Positions 48,114-55,681 of a stretch of 64,000 nt of DNA are shown piece by piece. Where the stretch lies: the NCBI GenBank assembly GCA_002753225.1, contig PDZS01000003.1, forward strand, positions 141,938 through 205,937. Direction: 5' to 3'. Source of the DNA: Deltaproteobacteria bacterium YD0425bin51 (lineage in GTDB: Bacteria > Desulfobacterota > Desulfobacteria > Desulfobacterales > YD0425bin51). A program made the translations under genes and the position numbers. The notes under the pieces were generated by a model that saw nothing but the letters and a program-made list of their open reading frames with translations, was not told the origin of the DNA and did not search any database. Positions within the stretch are counted from its first letter, which is position 1. The number at the start of each line of letters is the position of its first letter.

Positions 48114-48880
48114 TCTTCCCCTAAATATGCCTTTAAAACCTCAGGATGATTTTGGACAACTTGAGGCTTTCCAATAACTATTGGGCTTCCAAAATTTATT
48201 GCAAGGATCCTGTTGGAAATATCCATAACAACTTTCATGTCATGTTCTATTAAAAGGATTGTAACTCCAAGTATTTCTAAGATGTCTTGAACCAAGAAGA
48301 TCATGTCTTCTTTTTCATCTGATGTCATTCCAGCACATGGTTCATCTAAAAGAAGAATTTTAGGCTCCAGAGCTAACGCTCTTCCTAATTCAATTCTTTT
48401 TTGGACGCCATAAGGCAAACCTCCAACAAATCTATTTCTGAAAGATTGTAAATCCAGAAGCTCCATTATTTCTTCAACTTTTTCCCTGTGGAATGATTCT
48501 TCTTTTGCAGCAAAAGATTTTCTCCCAAGCATGAAAGCAGCACGGAAAATACCTGTTTTCATGTAAATATGCCGACCTATCATTAAATTTTCCATTGTAT
48601 TCATATATGGGAATAATTCAATGTTTTGAAAAGTCCTTGCAATACCAAGTTTTGCAATATTATGAGGATTTTTTCCCATGATATTGGATTCATTAAACAA
48701 AATTTTTCCATTAGTCGGTTTATATATTCCACTTATGCAGTTAAATAATGTTGTTTTTCCAGATCCATTTGGTCCAATAATAGAAAAAATTTCTCCTTTA
48801 TTTACTTCAAATGCAATTTCATTTAAGGCTTTAACTCCTCCAAAAGAAATAGAAATATTTTCAACTTTAAAAAAAGACAT
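48110..48880 (-). CDS. livG: Branched-chain amino acid-type ABC transporter ATPase LivG
   Basis: 257-residue ABC ATPase: Walker A GPNGSGKTT, the LivG-type signature GLPYGVQKRIELGRAL in place of LSGGQ, and Walker B ILLLDEPCAGMTSDE. The ATG at 48880 begins MSFFKVENISISFGG, the usual LivG start. An upstream ATG at 48901 would add seven residues and overlap the livK gene, so it was not chosen; neither has a strong Shine-Dalgarno. Works with LivF on the LivHM permease. Confidence 0.92.
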   Translation of the reverse strand: MSFFKVENISISFGGVKALNEIAFEVNKGEIFSIIGPNGSGKTTLFNCISGIYKPTNGKILFNESNIMGKNPHNIAKLGIARTFQNIELFPYMNTMENLMIGRHIYMKTGIFRAAFMLGRKSFAAKEESFHREKVEEIMELLDLQSFRNRFVGGLPYGVQKRIELGRALALEPKILLLDEPCAGMTSDEKEDMIFLVQDILEILGVTILLIEHDMKVVMDISNRILAINFGSPIVIGKPQVVQNHPEVLKAYLGEE

Positions 48881-48882
48881 AA

Positions 48883-50079
48883 TTATTTGAATTCCATCCA
48901 ATCAGTAAGTTTTTTTGTACCGCCATCTTTTATACACTGGACTAAAAAAACAGAATTTAAGCCCTGCCTTGAAGAAGGGTCCTTCTCATCAAATGGTTTA
49001 AAAGTAATATTTTTGCCTGCTACTCCTTGAAAATCTTTTATACCTTCCATTTGTTTAACAAAATTTTCTCTTGTTAAATCTTTACCACATTTTTTTATGG
49101 CTTCAATCATTGGCTCTACCATTCCAAATCCTGCCCAGAAGAAAACACTCCATCTTTCATCTTTTGATGCAAATTTTTTAAATGCTTCTTTATATTTTAA
49201 CATTAATGGACTATCAGGAACATCAGATAGAGCAAATTCGGAAAAGGTAGCTGCAATTACTCCTTCCCAAAGACCTCCGCTTAAACTATACATTAAAGGA
49301 AAATCTGAACAAGTGCTGCTTGTCATCCATTGGGTTGAAAATTTCATCATTTTCCCTGTCCCAACAATACGAACAGCATGGAAAGGGCTTACCCATAAAA
49401 GAATAGCTTCAGCTTCTGATTTACGAGCCTGAAGGACATGGGGCTTAATATCTGAAGTTTCTACGTCCAAAGGAATGCTGATAGTAAGTTCCAATCCATG
49501 GGCTTTTAATTCTTCAGTTGCACCTATCAGACCATTTTTCCCATATTCATCATTTTGATAAATGATACCGATTTTCTTTTTAGCTAAGGTTTCAACTGCA
49601 TATTTGCATAATGCTTTTGCTTCAGTTGCATAAAGAGGATATATAGAAAAAAGATATTTCTGAGGCGGGTTTGTCCATTGAGTAGAACCGCTGCATGGAC
49701 CTACCCATGGTATATTTTTTGACATAAGATATTCTTTTACAGCAAGGCCAGTTGCAGAACCAATTCCTGCTGCCCATGCAAAGATTCCAACACTTTCCTG
49801 AAGCTGTTTAACACCTGCTTTTGTTTTTGCAGGGTTATAGCTGTCATCAAACATGTGATAGACAATTTTTCTACCTTCAATCCCTCCTTCTTCATTAATC
49901 AACTGAAAGAAGACACCTGTTCCTCTGGCAACAGCTCCCCAAGGTGCAGCAGGTCCTGTCTGAGGACTCCATTGACCAATATGAATTTCTGTATCTGTAA
50001 CCCCTTCTTCAGCACCTGCAATATTTATTAAACCAAATAGAAATACAATAATTAATAAAAATAGTTTAAATTTGTTCAT
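48883..50079 (-). CDS. Periplasmic ligand-binding protein of HAAT transporter (LivK-like)
   Basis: 398 residues with a Sec signal peptide (FKLFLLIIVFLFGLINIAGA) and a Peripla_BP_6 fold. It begins with EIHIGQWSPQTGPAAPWGAV, then has GGIEGRKIVYHMFDDSYNPA, IGIIYQNDEYGKNGL and WAGFGMVEPMIEAIK. It delivers substrate to the LivHM permease. Closest remembered relatives are the LivK-like proteins near CoA-ligase genes in deltaproteobacteria, often linked to aromatic or fatty acids rather than amino acids; this is inference. Gaps of 3 nt to livH and 2 nt to livG. Confidence 0.9.
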   Translation of the reverse strand: MNKFKLFLLIIVFLFGLINIAGAEEGVTDTEIHIGQWSPQTGPAAPWGAVARGTGVFFQLINEEGGIEGRKIVYHMFDDSYNPAKTKAGVKQLQESVGIFAWAAGIGSATGLAVKEYLMSKNIPWVGPCSGSTQWTNPPQKYLFSIYPLYATEAKALCKYAVETLAKKKIGIIYQNDEYGKNGLIGATEELKAHGLELTISIPLDVETSDIKPHVLQARKSEAEAILLWVSPFHAVRIVGTGKMMKFSTQWMTSSTCSDFPLMYSLSGGLWEGVIAATFSEFALSDVPDSPLMLKYKEAFKKFASKDERWSVFFWAGFGMVEPMIEAIKKCGKDLTRENFVKQMEGIKDFQGVAGKNITFKPFDEKDPSSRQGLNSVFLVQCIKDGGTKKLTDWMEFK

Positions 50080-50082
50080 AAA

Positions 50083-50976
50083 TTACACCTTTTTAATATA
50101 GTGGCGTGCAAACAAACCGCTTGGTTTAATGCAAAGAACTACAACAATAATCATTAAAGATACGACTGATTTAAATTCTATTGAAATATATCCTCCAAAA
50201 AGACTTTCTAAAATACCAATTATATATGCTCCAATTATAGATCCCGGAAGAGATGCCATCCCACCAAGAACTGCTGCAGAAAAGCCTTTTAACATAGGAT
50301 CCCACATCATATAAGGATGAAGAGTAATAGAAGAAACAAGAAGTCCTGCTATACAACCCACAAAAGAAGAAATAGCCCATGTCATCATTTGAATTCTTCG
50401 GGTATTAATTCCCATTGCACGGGCAATAACCTGATTTTGTTGAGTTGCTTTCATAGCAATGCCGAATTTGGTAAACTTAAAAAATAAAAATATTATTATC
50501 ATTAAAATTAGCGCAATAGTAAAAGTAAATAACTCAAGAGTTCCAATAATTAAATCTGTTCCCTTAATTAAGTCCTTCATGGGAATACTGTCATAAGGAG
50601 ATATGGGAAATGGCATAGATTTTGGTTCTGCTCCGAATTTCCACGAGACAAAGCCCAGTAGAATCATCTCGAGTCCAATTGTTATGATTATCATTCCCAA
50701 AACATTAGATTTTTGTGCTTTTCGTAAAACTATAATTTCTATCATGCATCCCAAAAATACTGAAAAACCAAACGTTAATATGCATGCTATGTAAAAAGGT
50801 AGATGATAAGAATCTATCAGCATATAAGCGAAAAAAGAGGGGGCTAGCGCCATTTCTCCCTGAGCAAAATTAGGAATTTTTGAAGTTTTATAAATAATAA
50901 CCATAGCAAGTCCCATGAGGGCATATGCACTTCCTGAAGCTATTCCGCTCACCAGCATTTGCACAAAATCAAACAT
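50083..50976 (-). CDS. livH: Branched-chain amino acid-type ABC permease LivH
   Basis: 297-residue integral membrane permease with the typical N-terminal LVSGIASGSAYALMGLAMVIIYKTSKIPNFAQGE, shortened here to its family features: GSAYALMGLAMVIIYK and PNFAQGEMAL. The conserved AVLGGMASLPGSIIGAYIIG lies near the C-terminus. It pairs with LivM to form the translocation channel. Gap of 13 nt from livM and 3 nt to the binding-protein gene. Confidence 0.93.
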   Translation of the reverse strand: MFDFVQMLVSGIASGSAYALMGLAMVIIYKTSKIPNFAQGEMALAPSFFAYMLIDSYHLPFYIACILTFGFSVFLGCMIEIIVLRKAQKSNVLGMIIITIGLEMILLGFVSWKFGAEPKSMPFPISPYDSIPMKDLIKGTDLIIGTLELFTFTIALILMIIIFLFFKFTKFGIAMKATQQNQVIARAMGINTRRIQMMTWAISSFVGCIAGLLVSSITLHPYMMWDPMLKGFSAAVLGGMASLPGSIIGAYIIGILESLFGGYISIEFKSVVSLMIIVVVLCIKPSGLFARHYIKKV

Positions 50977-50989
50977 AACTTTCCTTAAA

Positions 50990-52039
50990 CTAAAATGGCC
51001 ATGTCTTCCAATATTTTTTTATTCTTATCCAGATTCCAAACATTCCAAGAGGTTCAAATAACATAATAAAAATGATAATAAACCCAAATACAATAAATTG
51101 TATATTTGATACTCCTGTTATTGAAAAAAAATTTTTTGATAATGATTCTAAAAATTTTCCTAAATAAGGTATGCTTAAAATATTTCTAAGCTCTAAATCA
51201 AGTAAAGTAAGAAGGATTGCTCCTGCTATAGATCCAAAAGTTGAACCTATACCCCCTACTACAACCATAGCAAGAAACATTATTGACATCATTTGACTAA
51301 ATAATTGAGGTTCAATAAATCTCAATACAAAGGCATATAAACCTCCTGCAACTCCTGTATAAAAAGCGCTTATGGCAAAAGCAAGCGTTTTGTATAGCAT
51401 TACGTTGACGCCTATGGTTTCAGCAGCAATTTCTGCATCCCTGATTGCAATAAAGGCTCTTCCAACTCTAGTGCGAACAATGTTTCTTGCAATAAAAATC
51501 ATAATAATTGTTATTGGTATTAGTAAGCAATAAAAATCTCTATCTGAATCTATATGTAAGTTTCCAATTAATAGTTTTGAAGTGTGGAGACCTTCTCTTC
51601 CGCCAAAAAAGTCTAATTTCCCAACTACTTGTGTAATAGTTAGTCCAAAAGCCAGAGTTGCAATTGATAGATAAGGCCCTTCAAGCCTCAAAGCAGGTAG
51701 TCCAATTAAAAAGCCGAATAATCCAGCAAAAAGGGAGGATAATGGCAAAGCTATAAGGAAAGGTATATGAGCTTTTACCATCAAAATAACTGTTCCATAG
51801 GCTCCTAAACAAAAGAAACCAGCATGTCCTAGAGAAATAAGACCAGTATATCCAACAAGAATATTTAAACCTGTAGCTACAATTATATTTATGGCGATAT
51901 AATTTGCTACATAAATATAATAGTTTTTAAATAAAAATGGATATAAAACCAAAAATAATATAAGAACAGCAAACCAAAAAATAACTGTTTTTGAGTGAAA
52001 TAAATTTATATCTTCATAATAATCCCGCTTCATGTTCAT
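50990..52039 (-). CDS. livM: Branched-chain amino acid-type ABC permease LivM
   Basis: 349-residue permease with many hydrophobic helices and the LivM signatures GLNILVGYTGLISLGHAGFF and IRDAEIAAETIGVNV, followed by VVVGGIGSTFGSIAGAILLT. It is the partner of LivH in the HAAT channel. 16 nt downstream of the NMT1-type binding-protein gene and 13 nt upstream of livH. Confidence 0.93.
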   Translation of the reverse strand: MNMKRDYYEDINLFHSKTVIFWFAVLILFLVLYPFLFKNYYIYVANYIAINIIVATGLNILVGYTGLISLGHAGFFCLGAYGTVILMVKAHIPFLIALPLSSLFAGLFGFLIGLPALRLEGPYLSIATLAFGLTITQVVGKLDFFGGREGLHTSKLLIGNLHIDSDRDFYCLLIPITIIMIFIARNIVRTRVGRAFIAIRDAEIAAETIGVNVMLYKTLAFAISAFYTGVAGGLYAFVLRFIEPQLFSQMMSIMFLAMVVVGGIGSTFGSIAGAILLTLLDLELRNILSIPYLGKFLESLSKNFFSITGVSNIQFIVFGFIIIFIMLFEPLGMFGIWIRIKKYWKTWPF

Positions 52040-52055
52040 TTGGTTATTACCTCAA

Positions 52056-53051
52056 TTATTGTAAAGAATTGATAAAATCAGGATAGATATAAGAATCAAT
52101 ATCTTGATAATCCTTATAAATCTTATATTTTACATTAAAATTATTGGCATTTTTACAAGAACCAAATATAGAATTGAGACTATCTTTTTTGATATAAGCT
52201 CTTTTATTTGCTGGAATATCCATGATAAATATCCCTTTTAAAATAGTATCATATTCTTGAGGAGTCATATTTGCCCTTTGACTTAAAATTTTTAGTATTT
52301 CATCTTTATTTGCAGGATTTTTAATATAGTCAACAATTTTAAACCATACTTTGACTACTTTTTTCCATTTTTCTGAATGAATTTTCAAACTTTCATCAGA
52401 AACAAAAAGAAGATCATATATAAGTCCTTTGGTATCTGCACTAGTAAATATAGGTTTTGAGGCTGGTACATTTTTTAATGCTTCCCCTGCACTAGGCTGC
52501 CATGCTGCTATAGCATCAACTTTACCTGATTCTAAAGCGAGTGGGGTTTTATCTGTAGGAATATTTACAATTATAACATCAGATTCTTTCATCTCATTCT
52601 TTTCTAATGCTGATAATACCAAAAGATGCTCTAAAAGACCTATCTCAAGCCCAATTTTTTTATTTTTCAAATCTATTATTTTTGTAATCCCAGGTTTGGC
52701 GATAATCATATCATTTCCATTACTGAAATCATTTATTAGGATTCCTTTGCTATGTTTTCCATTTGCGCCTAGGACCAATGCATCACAGTTTGTCATGCAT
52801 ACAGCATCAACTTTTCCAGAAGCAAAAGCATCTAAAGATTCTGCATATGCAGAATACCAAAAAAAACTTGCCTCTACATTCTCTTCTTTAAACCAATTTT
52901 TTTGTATCCCGATTTCCCATGCAATCCATCCAGGCCAATCACTATAACCTATTTTTAAAATAGGCTCTCCATAAATATTATTTATAAATATAGTGTTTAT
53001 TATGAATATCATAATTATAAATAGCTTAAAGCTGTTAAGCAATCTTTTCAT
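52056..53051 (-). CDS. NMT1/THI5/SsuA-type substrate-binding protein
   Basis: 331 residues: signal peptide ([20 protein letters not shown]), then the NMT1-like fold with [40 protein letters not shown] and [20 protein letters not shown]. Such proteins normally serve TauT/SsuC-type importers or act as ligand-sensing partners of signalling proteins. Here no cognate permease is present and the gene leads into a LivMHKGF cluster of a different transporter family. It may therefore be a second ligand receptor for the signalling proteins encoded downstream, or work with a permease elsewhere. Confidence 0.87.
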   Translation of the reverse strand: MKRLLNSFKLFIIMIFIINTIFINNIYGEPILKIGYSDWPGWIAWEIGIQKNWFKEENVEASFFWYSAYAESLDAFASGKVDAVCMTNCDALVLGANGKHSKGILINDFSNGNDMIIAKPGITKIIDLKNKKIGLEIGLLEHLLVLSALEKNEMKESDVIIVNIPTDKTPLALESGKVDAIAAWQPSAGEALKNVPASKPIFTSADTKGLIYDLLFVSDESLKIHSEKWKKVVKVWFKIVDYIKNPANKDEILKILSQRANMTPQEYDTILKGIFIMDIPANKRAYIKKDSLNSIFGSCKNANNFNVKYKIYKDYQDIDSYIYPDFINSLQ

Positions 53052-53076
53052 TATCTATTCTTTCTTGAAATTATAT

Positions 53077-54222
53077 TTAACCTCTTTTATCTTTAAAAAG
53101 ATTATTTGATATAACAACACGCTGGATTTCTGAAGTACCTTCATATATGGTAAAAACCCTTGCATCTCTGTAAAATCTTTCAACTGGATAGTCTTTGATA
53201 AATCCATATCCGCCATGAATTTGAAGCGCTTTTGCAACAATTCTGTTAACCATTTCTGATGCAAAAAGTTTTGCCATAGACGCCTGTACAGTAAATTTTT
53301 CACCCCTGTCTTTCATGGAAGCAGCAGATAGCATTAGTTGCCGTCCTGCTTCTATTTCTGTTGCCATATCAGCTACAATCCATCGTAAACCTTGAAATTT
53401 AGATATCTTTTGCCCAAATTGCTCTCTTTCTTTAGAATATTTGATAGCCGAATCTAAAGCTGCCTGTGCTACCCCAACTGACTGTGCTGAGATGCCTATT
53501 CTTCCACTGTCTAGAGCTGTCATTGCGAGCTTAAACCCTTCTCCTTCTTTGCCAAGTCTATCCTCAATTGGGACACTACAGTTTTCAAAAATTAAATCTG
53601 TAGTGTCAGAAGCGCAAAGTCCCATCTTATTTTCAACGTTTCCTACTATCATTCCTGGATTTTCTCTTTTAACAATAAAAGCGCTTATCCCTTTATGCCC
53701 TATAGATTCGTTAGTCTTTGCTGTAACAATAACAATTCCAGAATTTTTTCCTGTAGTTATAAATCTTTTAGTGCCATTAATTATATACTGATTACCTTTA
53801 CGGATAGCAGAAGTTGTTTGGGACAAAGGATCAGAACCTGCTTGAGGCTCAGTAAGAGCAAAAGCTCCAATAATTTCTGCTGAAGTAAGTTTTGGCAGAT
53901 ATTTCTTTTTTTGCTCTTCAGTTCCAAATTTAAAAATGCTTTCACAGACTATTGAATTATGAACTGACATCACAACTGCAGTTGCAGCACAGGAATAAGC
54001 TATTTCTGATAGAGCTAAAACATAGCTTATTGTATCTGCCCCTTCACCACCATACTCACGGGGTACCATCATCCCCATGAGGCCTAATTCTCCCATTTTT
54101 TTTAAATTTGCATAAGGAAATTCTTTTGTCTGATCTCGTTCAGAAGCTGTTGGCAATATGACTTTTCGAGAAAATTCTCTAACCATACTTTGAATCATCA
54201 TTTGTTCATCTGTTAATTTCAT
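53077..54222 (-). CDS. Acyl-CoA dehydrogenase
   Basis: FAD-dependent acyl-CoA dehydrogenase, 381 residues, the standard length. Signatures: GAFALTEPQAGSDPLSQTTS (flavin/substrate loop), YIINGTKRFITTG, GRIGISAQSVGVAQAALD and the C-terminal YEGTSEIQRVVISN with the catalytic Glu of short-chain types (about residue 364). It should oxidise a short- or branched-chain acyl-CoA, with electrons passing to ETF. 18 nt downstream of the regulator gene and 25 nt upstream of the NMT1-type gene, so it shares their transcript. Confidence 0.94.
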   Translation of the reverse strand: MKLTDEQMMIQSMVREFSRKVILPTASERDQTKEFPYANLKKMGELGLMGMMVPREYGGEGADTISYVLALSEIAYSCAATAVVMSVHNSIVCESIFKFGTEEQKKKYLPKLTSAEIIGAFALTEPQAGSDPLSQTTSAIRKGNQYIINGTKRFITTGKNSGIVIVTAKTNESIGHKGISAFIVKRENPGMIVGNVENKMGLCASDTTDLIFENCSVPIEDRLGKEGEGFKLAMTALDSGRIGISAQSVGVAQAALDSAIKYSKEREQFGQKISKFQGLRWIVADMATEIEAGRQLMLSAASMKDRGEKFTVQASMAKLFASEMVNRIVAKALQIHGGYGFIKDYPVERFYRDARVFTIYEGTSEIQRVVISNNLFKDKRG

Positions 54223-54240
54223 GTATCGCCTCTAAAATAT

Positions 54241-54786
54241 TTATGGACTATAAACAATAACTACAAGTTCTGCTATATCATTTCCAATATTTTGTAAATG
54301 GTGTTTAATTCCTGAATTAAAATGAAGAGATTCATCCTTGGATAGACTGTTTACGTTGTCTCCAACTGTCACTTCCACTTTACCTTTCAATACATAAACA
54401 AATTCCTCTCCTTCATGAAGATATCCTACCCCTTTATGTGCAGTCATTGGATCTATAGTAATTCTAAACGCTTTAAGATGCTTATTCTCAGCCCCTGCTG
54501 TCAAAGGCATGTAAGCATAACTTTCAGTACGGGTTGTGTATGCTTTGACTCGTTTTTCCAAATTAGCGTCTTGTTCTTTTAAAAAAAATCCAGAGTTCAT
54601 CTCCAAAGCTTTTGCAATTTGCAAAAGCGCTCCTACTGGAGGAATAGTTTTTCCACTCTCTATATTTTTTAAATAATCAATGGAAAACCCTGTTTCATTA
54701 GCCATGCAATCCAGAGTGATTTTTTTTTCGAGTCTAACAGCTTTAATTCTTTCTCCTACAGTTGTTATTTTTTTTGAGCGTGGCAT
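54241..54786 (-). CDS. XRE-cupin transcriptional regulator
   Basis: 181 residues: an XRE helix-turn-helix at about 12-66 (ERIKAVRLEKKITLDCMANE then TGFSIDYLKNIESGKTIPPV) and a C-terminal cupin at about 110-180 (GVGYLHEGEEFVYVLKGKVEV, HFNSGIKHHLQNIGN). Members sense small ligands, often amino acids or acyl compounds, and regulate adjacent catabolic genes. A perfect AGGAGG lies before the ATG. It is the first gene of the long - strand run and is divergent from the binding-protein/kinase pair, so it probably controls one or both units. Confidence 0.9.
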   Translation of the reverse strand: MPRSKKITTVGERIKAVRLEKKITLDCMANETGFSIDYLKNIESGKTIPPVGALLQIAKALEMNSGFFLKEQDANLEKRVKAYTTRTESYAYMPLTAGAENKHLKAFRITIDPMTAHKGVGYLHEGEEFVYVLKGKVEVTVGDNVNSLSKDESLHFNSGIKHHLQNIGNDIAELVVIVYSP

Positions 54787-54826
54787 AATTCCTCCTGAAA
54801 ATAATTTTAAATGTTCTTGCTCATAT

Positions 54827-54862
54827 TTGAATTATTATTATATATTCTAAAAAGATATTCAA
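54827..54862. promoter_or_regulatory. Inverted repeat in the divergent regulator/binding-protein promoter region
   Basis: TTGAAT (54827-54832) and its complement ATTCAA (54857-54862) flank a 24-nt AT-rich spacer between the XRE-cupin start and the + strand binding-protein gene. The placement suits an operator of the divergently encoded regulator. The half sites are short and AT-rich, so chance occurrence is quite possible. Confidence 0.25.
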
Positions 54863-54892
54863 GGCTTAAATAATTTTATAATGGAAAAGATT

Positions 54893-55681
54893 ATGGGCAA
54901 GAATATATTTAGAATATTAATACTGCTGATAGGTTTGTTCTTCTTTTATACTCAAAATCTTATGGCTCAAACTGTATTACGTTTAGCAACTGTAGATAAC
55001 TTTCCTCCTTTTTCATATAAAAAGAATGGAGTTTTAACAGGAGTTGCAATTGAAGTTGTTTTTGAAATGGCTCAAAGATTAGGGATAAAGTTAGAAATTA
55101 GGACATATCCATGGCGCAGAGTTATGGAATCAATTGAAGAAGGAGTTATAGATGGGGGCTTTTCCTTATTTAAAACTGAAAAACGTAAAGATTTTTGTCT
55201 CTACACAGGAATCATTCAGTATGAAGAATACCACCTTTTTGTTAAAAAAGGGAATCAATTCCCATTTTCATCTATTAAAGACCTTTATGGGAAAACCATA
55301 GGAATAGATCGAGGCGTTTTTGTAAGTAAGGAGTTTGAGCAGGCTGTTTATGACAAAAAAATTATTATAGAAGAAGTTAATGATATGACAATGGTCAATG
55401 TAAAAAAATTATATCAAAAACGGATTGATGCAATGATCGGGGACAAAGATGTAGTTCCCCATTATGCTATGGTTTCTGAATTTTATGGAGAGATTATCTC
55501 CCTTGGACCAGTTCATGAAAAACAAGCATCATATCTAGTTTTATCCAAAAGATCTAATATTCCTAATAAAGAGAAGCTACAGAAGCAAATTACATTTGTT
55601 CTGACAAAAATATGGGAAGATGGAACTTATCAAAAAATTTTGAGTCGTTATAATAATGATACCAAATCTAATAAGAAATAA
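54893..55681 (+). CDS. Periplasmic amino-acid-type substrate-binding protein (SBP_bac_3)
   Basis: 262 residues from the preferred ATG at 54893, which has GGAAAAG upstream; an ATG at 54881 lacks a ribosome site. Signal peptide (IFRILILLIGLFFFYTQNLMA), then a type-2 binding fold: VLRLATVDNFPPFSYKKNGV, GVAIEVVFEMAQRLGIKLEI, SIKDLYGKTIGIDRGVFVS. No ABC permease or ATPase gene accompanies it. The end overlaps the following sensor kinase by 26 nt, which suggests that it presents a ligand to that kinase rather than to a transporter. Confidence 0.85.
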   Translation: MGKNIFRILILLIGLFFFYTQNLMAQTVLRLATVDNFPPFSYKKNGVLTGVAIEVVFEMAQRLGIKLEIRTYPWRRVMESIEEGVIDGGFSLFKTEKRKDFCLYTGIIQYEEYHLFVKKGNQFPFSSIKDLYGKTIGIDRGVFVSKEFEQAVYDKKIIIEEVNDMTMVNVKKLYQKRIDAMIGDKDVVPHYAMVSEFYGEIISLGPVHEKQASYLVLSKRSNIPNKEKLQKQITFVLTKIWEDGTYQKILSRYNNDTKSNKK

